Positions 53,558 to 63,079 are shown, numbered from the stretch's first letter. The stretch is DNA of 64,000 nucleotides from Bacteroidales bacterium (GCA_015493525.1 WGCY01000038.1:1-64000); one strand, 5' to 3'. Numbers and translations: made by a program. Notes: generated from the sequence alone by a model not told the origin.

Positions 53558-56500
53558 ATGTCTGATCGCTTTCACCCCATTTCCGTTTCCCAACTTTGGA
53601 AACTGATTTATACAGAATTTCAACACGAAGGAAAAATACTGGGTATCGACCGTTCTTTGTTTTACCAACCGGGAAACCACCCGCAGTTTCATACCCGCAT
53701 TTTCGGCCATAACCTGGGCTCGCCGATGGGCGTAGCTGCCGGTCCGCACACCCAAATGGCGCAAAACATTATTGCCTCCTGGCTGATGGGCTCGCGGTAC
53801 ATCGAGCTGAAAACCATCCAGACACTGGACGAGCTGGATGTATCAAAACCCTGTATCGACATGCAGGACGAAGGGTACAACTGCGAATGGTCGCAGGAAT
53901 TAAGAATCAAAGAGAGTTTCCACGAATACCTGAACGCCTGGGTGATTATCCATTTGCTTCACCATATCCTGGGATTTGAAGGCGAACCGGACACCGTGTT
54001 TAACATGAGTGTGGGATACAACATGGAAGGTGTTCTGCAGGATAATGTACAATGGTTTTTGAAACACATGCGGAATTCCCAAACAGAACTGGACGAAAAA
54101 ATTACCGAACTGGAACCGTTGTTCCCGGAAATAAAAGAAATCAATATTCCTGCCTGTATTTCCGATAACATCACCCTTTCGACCATGCACGGATGCCCGG
54201 CAGATGAAATTGAAGACATTGCCCGCTACCTGCTAAAAGAACACGGGTTGCATACCTTTGTCAAGTTAAACCCAACGCTGCTGGGGGCAGGACAATTAAG
54301 GGAAATATTAAACGACAAACTGAAATTTAAAACCACCGTTCCCGATGAGGCTTTTGAGCACGACCTGAAATATCCGGATGCACTCAAGTTAATCTCTTCC
54401 CTGCAACAGCTTTCGCAGGAGCTGGGCCTCTCTTTCGGGCTGAAACTGACCAATACGCTTGAGTCGCTCAATGAAAAGGATGTTTTTTTGCCTGAAAACA
54501 ACATGATGTACATGAGCGGAAGGGCACTGCACCCCATTTCCATCAACGTGGCAGCCAAACTGCAAAAAGATTTTGACGGAAAGCTGGAGCTCTCCTTTTC
54601 GGGCGGCATAGATGCTTTCAATGTGGCAGACACGCTGGCCTGTGGTTTTAGGACCATCACCGTCTGTTCAGACCTGCTCAAGCCAGGCGGATATACCCGT
54701 ATGGCACAATACTTTACAAATCTTACCGATGCGTTTGACAGGGAAAAGGCAAAAAATATCGGAGATTATATTCTCCGGAAAGCAAAGGGAGATAAGGTGA
54801 AAGAAGCAGCTTTTGGTTTTTTAACGGAATATGCCCGGGAAACCATCCACGCTCCACACTACCAGCGAAACTACGTCAAGATACCTTCCATAAAAACGCC
54901 CACACCGCTGGATGAATTCGACTGCATCAGTGCACCGTGCGAAAGCACCTGTCCGGCCCATCAGGGAATTCCTTCGTATATGCATTTTACGGCCAAAGGC
55001 GATTTCGCCTCTGCCTATAAAGTCATTGCCGAAACCAACGCATTCCCCAACGCCACCGGCATGGTTTGCGACCACGTTTGCCAAACCAAATGCACCCGGA
55101 TAAATTACGATAAACCGCTGGCTATCCGCGACATCAAACGCTTTGTGGTGGAATGGCACAACAAAAATAAAACAAACGGAACAGCTGCCACAATGGTAGA
55201 AAATGGAAAGAAAATTGCCATTGTGGGTGCCGGTCCCACCGGATTGTCAGCAGCTTACTTTTTACGGAAAAATGGTTTCGCTGTAGAAGTTTTTGAAGCC
55301 AAAGAAAAACCCGGGGGCATGGTTTCGGGAGCTATCCCGAAATTCAGGATTTCGGACGATTCCGTCTGGAAAGATGCCAGCGAAATAGAAAAATCGGGCG
55401 TTGTCATCCATTACGGGCACAAAGTGTCCAAAGAAGATTTCGACCGTTTTCAGAAAGAGTATGATGCCGCCGTACTGGCCATTGGGGCACAGGGCGTACC
55501 CGATTTGGATATCCCGGGCATAAAAACCAAAGGTGTCCATGCCTCATTGGATTTTCTGGAGAAAGTGAGAGAAGGCGAAACCCTGGACCTGGGCAGCCAT
55601 GTAGCCGTCATAGGCGGTGGGAACACAGCCATGGACATAGCCCGCACAGCTTTCCGGATGGTTCCCGAAAACGGAAAAGTTACCATCATTTACCGCCGTA
55701 CCATCGAAGAGATGCCGGCAGTTTACCAGGAGATACTGGATGCCATGGAAGAGGGCGTTGCCTTTGTGGAGCTGGCAGCTCCTGTGGAGATTCTCACCGG
55801 CACCTCCGGAGAAGTAACCGGAATAAAATGCATTAGAATGAAACAGGGCGAACCGGACGAAAGTGGCCGCCGCAGGCCGGTACCCATTCCGGGAAGCGAG
55901 TTTGAGCTGCCGGCAGATACCGTAATACCTTCCATTGGACAGAAAATTACTGTTGGCTTTACCGATGGCCGTTTGTTGAAAACAAAACCGGGTTCCTTTG
56001 AGACACAAATCCCCAATGTGTACATCGGCGGGGATGCCCGCCTTGGAGCTTCTTCGCTGATTAACGGGGTGGCCGATGGACGGAAAATAGCCGAACTGAT
56101 TACCACAAAATCCGGACTTTCATTCACCCTGGGCGATGAACATCCTGCCGAAAGAGAAGAAAAACCGGTCAGGGAACTGATGCTGAAAAAAGCCGTCCGC
56201 GTTCCGGGAATACAGCCGGAAGAACTACCGCTTGACAACAGAAAGAACTTTTCCATTGTAACGGAAACATTTACCGAAGAGCAAGCCAGAGAAGAGGCCT
56301 CCCGGTGCCTGTTGTGCGATGAAGTATGCAACATTTGCACCACGGTATGCCCCAATTTTGCCAATGTCTATTACGAAACACAAAAGGAATCATTGCAGTT
56401 GCAAAAAGTCATTGTTTCGGATGGCCGCTACGAGCTGGTACCCGACGAACCTTTTGAAATCAGGCAGGGAATCCAAATACTGAACATCGACAATTTTTGT

Positions 56501-56857
56501 AACGAATGCGGCAACTGCAATACTTTCTGCCCCACCGAAGGGGCACCTTATAAAACAAAGCCCAAAGTCTTTCTGACCAAAGCTTCTTTTGATGGGGCTT
56601 CCAGCGGGTACTATCTTGATAAAGAAAGTGATAGAATGAAACTCATCGGCAAAAAATACGGGAAGAATTTGTCGCTTCTCATAGAAGAAGACCGGTACAT
56701 TTACGAAACGGGGTTGGGGAAAGTGGTTTTGGACAGAAATGATTTTTCCGTTCGGAAAGTTGTACCAAAACCCGGTTCAAAAGGGACTGTCAGCCTGCGG
56801 GATGCCGCAAGTATGCATGTCATTTTGCAGGGAATGGAAAAATTGCCGTTTGAATAA
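53558..56857 (+). CDS. ygfK: YgfK-type multi-domain flavo/Fe-S oxidoreductase (putative selenate reductase family)
   Basis: An 1099-residue cytosolic electron-transfer enzyme with YgfK domain order. Residues 1-450 form an FMN-binding dihydroorotate-dehydrogenase-like barrel (GVAAGPHTQMAQN, LSFSGGIDAFNV). A GltD-like Fe-S segment follows (CISAPCESTCPAHQGIP), then an FAD/NAD(P) module with AIVGAGPTGLSAAYFLRKNG near 555 and VAVIGGGNTAMDIA near 690. The C-terminus has ferredoxin-type clusters CLLCDEVCNICTTVC and CNECGNCNTFCP. Despite the old selenate reductase name, homologues are genetically tied to anaerobic uric-acid use together with ssnA and xdh, as here. It may supply or accept electrons for the FAD-less molybdoenzyme encoded downstream; that link is inference. 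Confidence 0.9.
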   Translation: MSDRFHPISVSQLWKLIYTEFQHEGKILGIDRSLFYQPGNHPQFHTRIFGHNLGSPMGVAAGPHTQMAQNIIASWLMGSRYIELKTIQTLDELDVSKPCIDMQDEGYNCEWSQELRIKESFHEYLNAWVIIHLLHHILGFEGEPDTVFNMSVGYNMEGVLQDNVQWFLKHMRNSQTELDEKITELEPLFPEIKEINIPACISDNITLSTMHGCPADEIEDIARYLLKEHGLHTFVKLNPTLLGAGQLREILNDKLKFKTTVPDEAFEHDLKYPDALKLISSLQQLSQELGLSFGLKLTNTLESLNEKDVFLPENNMMYMSGRALHPISINVAAKLQKDFDGKLELSFSGGIDAFNVADTLACGFRTITVCSDLLKPGGYTRMAQYFTNLTDAFDREKAKNIGDYILRKAKGDKVKEAAFGFLTEYARETIHAPHYQRNYVKIPSIKTPTPLDEFDCISAPCESTCPAHQGIPSYMHFTAKGDFASAYKVIAETNAFPNATGMVCDHVCQTKCTRINYDKPLAIRDIKRFVVEWHNKNKTNGTAATMVENGKKIAIVGAGPTGLSAAYFLRKNGFAVEVFEAKEKPGGMVSGAIPKFRISDDSVWKDASEIEKSGVVIHYGHKVSKEDFDRFQKEYDAAVLAIGAQGVPDLDIPGIKTKGVHASLDFLEKVREGETLDLGSHVAVIGGGNTAMDIARTAFRMVPENGKVTIIYRRTIEEMPAVYQEILDAMEEGVAFVELAAPVEILTGTSGEVTGIKCIRMKQGEPDESGRRRPVPIPGSEFELPADTVIPSIGQKITVGFTDGRLLKTKPGSFETQIPNVYIGGDARLGASSLINGVADGRKIAELITTKSGLSFTLGDEHPAEREEKPVRELMLKKAVRVPGIQPEELPLDNRKNFSIVTETFTEEQAREEASRCLLCDEVCNICTTVCPNFANVYYETQKESLQLQKVIVSDGRYELVPDEPFEIRQGIQILNIDNFCNECGNCNTFCPTEGAPYKTKPKVFLTKASFDGASSGYYLDKESDRMKLIGKKYGKNLSLLIEEDRYIYETGLGKVVLDRNDFSVRKVVPKPGSKGTVSLRDAASMHVILQGMEKLPFE

Positions 56858-56878
56858 CCCAGTTACAAACCGTAAGCT

Positions 56879-56925
56879 CCTCCGGATGCATGCCCCACCC
56901 AGGCGGGTGAAATCCGGAGGTTTTT
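56879..56925 (+). terminator. Palindromic hairpin/terminator after ygfK
   Basis: CCTCCGGAT and ATCCGGAGG form a perfect 9-bp stem around a 24-nt loop, followed by TTTTT. The loop resembles that of the first hairpin in the 63080-63277 array, so this is both a likely terminator and a member of that repeat family. Confidence 0.7.
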
Positions 56926-57005
56926 GGGCCTGAAGATTTCAAATCCACCAAATCGATCCGGAAAGACAATAGTACCGCAGAAAATATGAAGCTCTTTTTG
57001 CCCGG

Positions 57006-57479
57006 CTAAAGCTTAAACTTATAGGATAATTTGGAATTGGTCAGGACAAAAGAGCTGTAAAACTGTGAAATATTTTCAATAATAGAAAGTTTATCCGTGA
57101 GAAAATCATGGTAAGCATCCATATTTTTGCAGTAAACTTTCAGCAGAAAATCAAAATTACCCGAGATGTAATAACACTCGCTTACCTCGTCCAGTTTGGC
57201 AATCGCTTTCTCGAACGATTCCACCACGTCTTTGGTGTGTTTCGTCAAATTAATGGAGATAAACACAATCAGGTTACGCTCAATTTTTTTGGGTTCCAGC
57301 AAGGTTATATATTGCTTAATCAACCCGCTTTTTTCCAGTTTTTTTATCCGTTCGTATATGGGCGTGGTAGAGAGAAAAAGTTTCTCTGACAATTTCCTGA
57401 TGGTAATCCGGCTGTTATCCTGCAACAAGTTGAGCAATTTCAGGTCAATTTCATCGATTTGTTTTCTGTTTTTTTCCAT
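57006..57479 (-). CDS. Lrp/AsnC family transcriptional regulator
   Basis: A 157-residue regulator with the N-terminal helix-turn-helix typical of Lrp/AsnC (DEIDLKLLNLLQDNSRITIRKL then LSTTPIYERIKKLEKSGLIK, residues 8-50) and a C-terminal RAM/ligand domain (VLIFISINLTKHT-like strand, VSECYYISGNFDFLLKVYC). Such proteins sense amino acids or related small molecules and bind as multimers of dimers. The gene is divergent from the two PLP enzymes and the xanthine dehydrogenase-like gene, so it is the probable local regulator. A dyad overlaps the promoter of the first PLP gene. The ligand would probably be an amino-acid intermediate of the pathway; that is inference. Confidence 0.92.
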   Translation of the reverse strand: MEKNRKQIDEIDLKLLNLLQDNSRITIRKLSEKLFLSTTPIYERIKKLEKSGLIKQYITLLEPKKIERNLIVFISINLTKHTKDVVESFEKAIAKLDEVSECYYISGNFDFLLKVYCKNMDAYHDFLTDKLSIIENISQFYSSFVLTNSKLSYKFKL

Positions 57480-57618
57480 TTTGTTCGGTATTTTAATTTT
57501 AAGTAAAAAGAAAAGCAGTTATATTTTCTACAGGCCGGATATTAAATTTATTGAAATGTAATAAACAGCCATGCAATGGGCCAAAAATAGTAATCTTTTT
57601 CTTTATTTCAAAATTTTA

Positions 57619-57642
57619 AAGAATATTTCATTATATATTCTT
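57619..57642 (+). promoter_or_regulatory. Candidate Lrp operator (AAGAATAT/ATATTCTT dyad)
   Basis: AAGAATAT and ATATTCTT are perfect inverted repeats separated by 8 nt, lying between the divergent lrp-like gene and the PLP gene and reaching to the -33 side of the TACCTTTG box. Lrp/AsnC proteins often bind AT-rich dyads of about this size. Confidence 0.45.
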
Positions 57643-57660
57643 GCAATTACAAAATATTCA

Positions 57661-57668
57661 TACCTTTG
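57661..57668 (+). promoter_or_regulatory. Candidate -7 box for the PLP enzyme operon
   Basis: TACCTTTG fits TAnnTTTG, with a TTG at 57641-57643 close to the expected -33 position. The start codon at 57690 would be about 15-20 nt from the transcription start. Confidence 0.55.
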
Positions 57669-57689
57669 TACAAATTAAAAATAAAAACT

Positions 57690-59171
57690 ATGATACACTT
57701 TTCTGATCGGGTTGTCAATGAAAAAGCCCTTGAGAATGCCGTAAAACGCTTCAAAGAACAAAAGATTATTCTGCCTACCTTTAAGCAGCAAATACATCCA
57801 GAGCTTGTTCCGGATAAAATAAAAGAAGCTCTGAAAGATGTAGGATTGTGGGATATCAATCCATTGAACCTTTTCCGGATAACCTGGAAAAATGAGCCCA
57901 AAGAAAAGGGTGGACTTTTTGGAAATCCCAATTATTTTGAACTCCCTTCCGAGTTTACCGGAGTAAAAGCACGCATCGTGCTGATGGTAGGAAAATATTT
58001 CCCCACCGGCGCACATAAAGTGGGTGCTGCCTATGGATGCCTCGCCCCCCGTATTATCACCGGCGAATTTGATCCGACTTACCACAAGGCTGTATGGCCT
58101 TCCACCGGAAACTACTGTCGTGGCGGTGCTTTCGATAGCCGCCTTATGGGAACCGAACCCATTGCCATTTTACCCCAGGAGATGAGCCAGGAACGGTTCG
58201 ACTGGTTGCGTAACGTGGTGAAATCGACGGTCATAGCCACGCCAGGAAGCGAATCTAACGTTAAAGAAATCTACGACAAATGCTGGGAGCTGAGGCGTAC
58301 CCGCGACGATGTGGTCATTTTCAACCAATTCGATGAATTTGGAAATGCTGCCTGGCACTACAATGTTACCGGCCAGGCCATCGAAGAGGTATTTGAACTG
58401 ACAAAAGACGAAAACACCCGGCTGGCCTCCTATGTATCGGCTACGGGATCGGCAGGGACCATTGCCGCAGGCGATTACCTGCGTACCATCGCCCCCCAGA
58501 TCAAAGTGGTTGCTTCCGAGGCTTTACAGTGCCCCACCCTGCTCCGCAACGGGTTTGGTGCCCACCGTATCGAAGGCATAGGCGACAAACATGTGCCGTG
58601 GATTCACAACACCAAAAACACCAATGCCGTTTCGGCCATTGACGATGAAGACCCCATGCGTTTGCTACGCCTGTTTAACGATCCCGAAGGACAAAAATAC
58701 CTGCGCTCCGTGGGCTTTGATGAAGAATTGATTGCTCATCTGCCGCTAATGGGGATCTCCTCCATTGCCAACCTGCTGACGGCCATCAAAACAGCCAAAT
58801 ACTTTGAAATGGACAGCGATGACATGATCGTAACCATTGCCACCGACTCTGTCGACATGTACAACTCCCGGCTGAAAGAACTTGAAGAAGAAAGAGGAAA
58901 ATATACCGCATACGATGCCGCCGCAGATTTTGCTGCCTGCCTCATGGGACAGCGAATTGACAACATGCGTGAATTTGGTTATCATGACCAAAAAGCCATT
59001 CATAACCTAAAATATTTTACCTGGGTCGAGCAACAGGCCAAAGAAGTGGCAGACCTGAACACACTCTGGTATGACCGTGAAATATGGCCGAAACTTTTCT
59101 CACAGGTAAAAGTATGGGATGACCTGATTGAAGAATTCAACGACCGTACGGGATTGTTGAAAAACTTATAA
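57690..59171 (+). CDS. Fold-type II PLP-dependent enzyme (cysteine synthase/TrpB-like), unassigned
   Basis: A 493-residue PLP enzyme. The Schiff-base lysine is in FPTGAHKVGAAYG (about residue 110), the phosphate-binding loop in STGNYCRGGAFDSR, and the glycine-rich loop in SATGSAGTIAAGDYLR near 258. The lysine loop resembles tryptophan synthase beta and the rest cysteine synthase, but it is longer than both and I recall no characterised match. TTG at 57666 in the track is rejected for the ATG at 57690. It heads a probable operon with the threonine-synthase-like gene and the molybdoenzyme. A lyase or beta-replacement step on an amino acid such as diaminopropionate is possible but unproven. Confidence 0.8.
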   Translation: MIHFSDRVVNEKALENAVKRFKEQKIILPTFKQQIHPELVPDKIKEALKDVGLWDINPLNLFRITWKNEPKEKGGLFGNPNYFELPSEFTGVKARIVLMVGKYFPTGAHKVGAAYGCLAPRIITGEFDPTYHKAVWPSTGNYCRGGAFDSRLMGTEPIAILPQEMSQERFDWLRNVVKSTVIATPGSESNVKEIYDKCWELRRTRDDVVIFNQFDEFGNAAWHYNVTGQAIEEVFELTKDENTRLASYVSATGSAGTIAAGDYLRTIAPQIKVVASEALQCPTLLRNGFGAHRIEGIGDKHVPWIHNTKNTNAVSAIDDEDPMRLLRLFNDPEGQKYLRSVGFDEELIAHLPLMGISSIANLLTAIKTAKYFEMDSDDMIVTIATDSVDMYNSRLKELEEERGKYTAYDAAADFAACLMGQRIDNMREFGYHDQKAIHNLKYFTWVEQQAKEVADLNTLWYDREIWPKLFSQVKVWDDLIEEFNDRTGLLKNL

Positions 59172-59189
59172 AATAATTTTGTCCATTAA

Positions 59190-59230
59190 GCAAATATCAG
59201 GGGAACTTCCCATCTGATATTTGCTTATTT
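59190..59230 (+). terminator. Hairpin between the two PLP enzyme genes
   Basis: GCAAATATCAG pairs perfectly with CTGATATTTGC, with a GGGAACTTCCC palindrome in the loop, followed by a T-rich stretch. It could be a weak terminator or mRNA-processing hairpin that lowers expression of downstream genes. Confidence 0.55.
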
Positions 59231-59257
59231 TTGTTTAGGTCAATATAAAAAAGAATT

Positions 59258-60502
59258 ATGGCACAGGATAACAAAAAGTTCTATTACGAATGTGTGGACT
59301 GCGGTCGTGTTTTTCACGATGACAGTGTACGTTATTTATGTCCCGATTGCAGCCGGGACCAGAAACCTGATGACGCTCCGAGAGGCGTATTGAAAGTGCG
59401 TTATCCTTACCGCGAAATCAAAAAAAAGCATCCCTCTTTTGAAAGCCTGAAAGCCACCGGGTTCCTCGGCCTGTATCCGGTACAAAGCCTGGACAGCTTT
59501 CCGCCGCTGCGTGTGGGACAAACACCTATGTACCAAATCAGCCGGCTAAACGGCCAGCACCTTAAAGAGGCGTTGTTCCTGAAAGATGACTCCCAGAATC
59601 CCACTTACTCCTTCAAAGACAGGGCTTCCACTTTGGTGGCTGCCTTTGCCAAGGAACGAAATATTGAGGTTATCATCACAGCCTCTACGGGAAATGCCGG
59701 CTCCTCGCTGGCAGGGATTTGTGCCTCTTCGGGGCAAAAAGCCATTGTACTTGTACCGGAAAAAGCACCTCTGGCCAAGCTTACGCAGATTGTTATGTAC
59801 GGGGCTAAAATTGTTCCGGTAAAAGGAACTTATGATGATGCTTTTGACCTGAGTGTCAAAGCCACAGAGAAATTTGGCTGGTACAACCGCAACACGGCTT
59901 TTAACCCGTTGACCATCGAAGGCAAAAAGAGTGTGGCTTTTGAACTTTTTGACCAAATGCAGCAAACCGTTCCCGACCGGATATTTGTTCCCGTAGGCGA
60001 CGGGGTCATCATGTCGGGGGTTTACAAAGGATTTGAAGATTTGCTCCAGCTGGGATATATCGACAAAATGCCGGTTGTTGTCGCCGTTCAGTCTGCCGGA
60101 AGCGACAACATTGCCCGTAATGCTTTCGCCGAAACTTTTGAATTCCGCAGCAGCCATACCATAGCCGACTCTATTTCCGTGGATATTCCGCGAAATTTCA
60201 TTATGGCAAGACAGTTTTTACAAAAATATGATGGCGAGGTACTTACCATTGAAGACAATGCCATCCTTGAAGCCTCAAAACAGTTGTCGGCAAACACCGG
60301 ACTGTTCTCCGAACCGGCGGCAGCCACAGCTTTCGCCGGATATTTACAGTATCAGAAAGACAACCGGCTTCCGGCACAAAGCAAAAATATCGTATTGCTC
60401 ACCGGAAGCGGACTGAAAGACCTGAACGCAGTTCAACAGGTCATTTCCATACCCGAAGCCATTCATCCGAATTTATCCGAACTCAAAAACTTAATCAAAT
60501 GA
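59258..60502 (+). CDS. Threonine-synthase-like PLP enzyme, unassigned
   Basis: A 414-residue fold-type II PLP enzyme with an N-terminal zinc ribbon (YECVDCGRVF and YLCPDCS, residues 8-30) as in long threonine synthases. The lysine is in PTYSFKDRASTL near 116, the phosphate loop in ASTGNAGSSLAGIC, and the Gly-rich segment in VPVGDGVIMSGVYKGF. Because its stop overlaps the molybdoenzyme start (ATGA), it is unlikely to be the housekeeping threonine synthase. A lyase acting on a diamino acid or hydroxy-amino acid produced by purine ring opening fits the context but needs biochemistry. True threonine synthase is the alternative; no thrA or thrB is nearby. Confidence 0.78.
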   Translation: MAQDNKKFYYECVDCGRVFHDDSVRYLCPDCSRDQKPDDAPRGVLKVRYPYREIKKKHPSFESLKATGFLGLYPVQSLDSFPPLRVGQTPMYQISRLNGQHLKEALFLKDDSQNPTYSFKDRASTLVAAFAKERNIEVIITASTGNAGSSLAGICASSGQKAIVLVPEKAPLAKLTQIVMYGAKIVPVKGTYDDAFDLSVKATEKFGWYNRNTAFNPLTIEGKKSVAFELFDQMQQTVPDRIFVPVGDGVIMSGVYKGFEDLLQLGYIDKMPVVVAVQSAGSDNIARNAFAETFEFRSSHTIADSISVDIPRNFIMARQFLQKYDGEVLTIEDNAILEASKQLSANTGLFSEPAAATAFAGYLQYQKDNRLPAQSKNIVLLTGSGLKDLNAVQQVISIPEAIHPNLSELKNLIK

Positions 60503-63048
60503 TTACTTTTAACCTCAACGGCAAAGAGCTGAATTACGAAGGGGATGAAAATTACACCCTTCTGAACTTTTTACGCAAAGACCTGGGAATCACATCAGTA
60601 AAAGACGGCTGCTCCGGCCAGGCAGCTTGTGGTGCCTGTACGGTAGAAATTAACGGGAAAGCCAAACTTTCGTGTGTAACCAAAATGGGCACATTGCAGG
60701 ATGCCACCGTCCTGACCATGGAAGGGTTCCCCGATTACATCAAAGAAACCATTGCCACGGCCATGGTAAACGAAGGTGCCGTACAATGCGGGTTCTGTAC
60801 GCCGGGATTCATTACCTCCACCAAAGTATTGCTCGAGAAAAGCCCCAATCCGACAGTGGAAGAGCTTCGTAAGGCTTTCAAGCCACACATCTGCCGCTGT
60901 ACGGGGTATAAAAAAATTGAAAATGGTGCCCTGGCCGCCGCCGAAGCCGTGCGGAACCATTCCCATCTGGAAGTGAGAAAGACATCGGGGAAAATAGGAG
61001 AGCCACAACCCAAATACAAAGCCATGGAAGCCGCTTTGGGAGAAAAAAAATATGTGGACGACCTGTCGGTGGACGGCATGCTGTTCGGAGCCTTGAAACT
61101 AAGCGATTATCCCAAAGCCAAAGTATTAAAAATTGACACTTCCAAAGCCAAAGCACTGGAAGGTGTGGTGGGCATTTTTACGGCAAAAGACATTCCCGGC
61201 GAGAAAAAAGTCGGCCTTATTTTTCAGGACTGGTCTGTGATGATTGGCGAAGGAGAGACAACGCATTACATTGGTGATGTAATTGCCGGCGTGGTGGCCG
61301 AAACAGATGCTATTGCCCGAAAGGCCGTCGAACTGATAAAAGTGGATTATGAAGTGTACAAACCGGTTACGGACATCTTTGAAGCCATCGATGGAGACCG
61401 CGTGCATCCGGAACGTCCCAACAACTTCGACACGGTAAGGGTAACGATTGGAGATTCCGAAAAAGCATTCAAAAAAGCAAAATATATCTCCAAAGGGAGA
61501 TACGAAACACAGCGCATTGAGCACGGGTTTTTGGAAAAAGAAGCCGCTTTGGCCATGCCCGCCGACAACGGCAGCATCCTGCTTTACAGCCAAAGCCAGG
61601 GTATTTACGAAGACCAGCGTCAGGTGGCCATGATTTTGGGGCTTCCCGAAGAGAAAGTACACGTTAAACTGGTACCCAACGGTGGCGGCTTTGGCGGAAA
61701 AGAAGACCTTTCCATTCAGGGACAGACCTCACTGTTTGCCTGGCTGTTACAGAGTCCGGTAAAAATCACCCTTACCCGCGAAGAGTCCATCCGCCTGCAC
61801 CCCAAAAGGCATCCGGTCATCATGGACATGGAAGTGGGTGCTGACGAAAACGGTAAACTCATGGCACTGAAACTGGAAGCTTACGGCGACACCGGGGCTT
61901 ATGCTTCGGTAGGCATGAAAGTGCTGGAACGCGTGGCCGGCCATGCTGCGGGAGGTTATTACATCCCCGGGGTTTCCATGGTGGCACGCACGGTTTACAC
62001 CAACAACATCCCCTGCGGGGCCATGCGCGGATTTGGTGCCAACCAGGTAACCTTTGCACTGGAAGTTTGTATTGATGACATTTGCCGTCAGGGCGGGTTC
62101 GACCGCTGGCAGTTCCGCTACGACAATGCCCTCGTGGATGGCTTAAAAACATCTACAGGGCAGAGAGTATTTGGCGTGGGAATACGGGCCTGCCTGGATG
62201 CGGTAAAAAAGGATTTCTACAAAGCAAAATATGCCGGCCTTGCTACCGGAATAAAGAACTCCGGAGTGGGAAATGGCATGATTGATGAATCGAAAGTAAA
62301 AATCGAAATCCTCGAAGGGGGAAAAGTCAGGCTGAACCATGGCTGGACAGAGATGGGCCAGGGAGTCAACAACATGGCCCTGCAAACACTTTGTCAGGAA
62401 ACCGACATAAACCCCGATGACATTGAAGTTGTCATTGATACGGATGCCTGTATTAAAACAGGGATGACCACCTCTTCGCGAGCCACGGCCCTGGTGGGGC
62501 TGGCTGTCATTAACGCTGCGCAAACGTTGAAAGAAGACCTGAAACACAACTCTCTGGAAGCACTGGCAGGGAAAAGCTATAGCGGGCAGTATGTCTGTGA
62601 CTGGACAGACAAACCTTCCGATATGGTGGAAGACCCGAAAATCCATTATTCCTATGGCTATGCTGCCCAGCTGTGCATTGTAAATGACAAAGGCGAAGTG
62701 GAGAAACTGGTGGCAGCCCACGATGCGGGCAAAATTATGAACCCCATGCTGTTTGAAGGACAAGTGGAGGGAGCAGTAGCCATGGGACTGGGTTATGCCC
62801 TCAGGGAAGACCTCCCCATGAAAGATGGCTATCTGGAACACGATAAATACCGGAAACTGGGCATTTTGCGCGCCCACGAAACGCCCGAAATCGTTGTAAA
62901 AGGAGTTGAAGTCCCCGATCCGATTGGCCCTTACGGTGCCAAAGGAATCGGTGAAATCGGCCTGGTGCCCACTGCCGGTGCCGTTGCCAACGCCTTGTGC
63001 GCCTTTGACGGGAGAATGCGGTATCGGCTGCCCCTGAACAAATATTAA
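60499..63048 (+). CDS. XdhD-like [2Fe-2S]/molybdopterin hydroxylase (putative selenium-dependent xanthine dehydrogenase)
   Basis: A xanthine-dehydrogenase-family fusion of 849 residues. The N-terminus has two [2Fe-2S] sites (DGCSGQAACGACTVEI with a later SC, then CGFCTPG and HICRCTGYKK). The molybdopterin part runs from about 180 (KYVDDLSVDG) to the end, with GGGFGGKEDL, MRGFGANQVTF, TSSRATALVGL and the catalytic Glu region AKGIGEIGLVPTAG. There is no FAD domain, so a separate flavoprotein must carry electrons; YgfK encoded upstream is a candidate. The layout matches the XdhD/selenium-dependent hydroxylases linked to ygfK and ssnA. Selenium dependence cannot be read from this gene. Its start overlaps the preceding PLP gene. 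Confidence 0.88.
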   Translation: MITFNLNGKELNYEGDENYTLLNFLRKDLGITSVKDGCSGQAACGACTVEINGKAKLSCVTKMGTLQDATVLTMEGFPDYIKETIATAMVNEGAVQCGFCTPGFITSTKVLLEKSPNPTVEELRKAFKPHICRCTGYKKIENGALAAAEAVRNHSHLEVRKTSGKIGEPQPKYKAMEAALGEKKYVDDLSVDGMLFGALKLSDYPKAKVLKIDTSKAKALEGVVGIFTAKDIPGEKKVGLIFQDWSVMIGEGETTHYIGDVIAGVVAETDAIARKAVELIKVDYEVYKPVTDIFEAIDGDRVHPERPNNFDTVRVTIGDSEKAFKKAKYISKGRYETQRIEHGFLEKEAALAMPADNGSILLYSQSQGIYEDQRQVAMILGLPEEKVHVKLVPNGGGFGGKEDLSIQGQTSLFAWLLQSPVKITLTREESIRLHPKRHPVIMDMEVGADENGKLMALKLEAYGDTGAYASVGMKVLERVAGHAAGGYYIPGVSMVARTVYTNNIPCGAMRGFGANQVTFALEVCIDDICRQGGFDRWQFRYDNALVDGLKTSTGQRVFGVGIRACLDAVKKDFYKAKYAGLATGIKNSGVGNGMIDESKVKIEILEGGKVRLNHGWTEMGQGVNNMALQTLCQETDINPDDIEVVIDTDACIKTGMTTSSRATALVGLAVINAAQTLKEDLKHNSLEALAGKSYSGQYVCDWTDKPSDMVEDPKIHYSYGYAAQLCIVNDKGEVEKLVAAHDAGKIMNPMLFEGQVEGAVAMGLGYALREDLPMKDGYLEHDKYRKLGILRAHETPEIVVKGVEVPDPIGPYGAKGIGEIGLVPTAGAVANALCAFDGRMRYRLPLNKY

Positions 63049-63079
63049 TATTTAGGGACAACCTTAAACAAACTCGCTC

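Noticed and set aside
53558-56857. Selenate respiration enzyme
   Set aside because: The family name is historical; domain content and neighbours point to purine metabolism, and there is no export signal.
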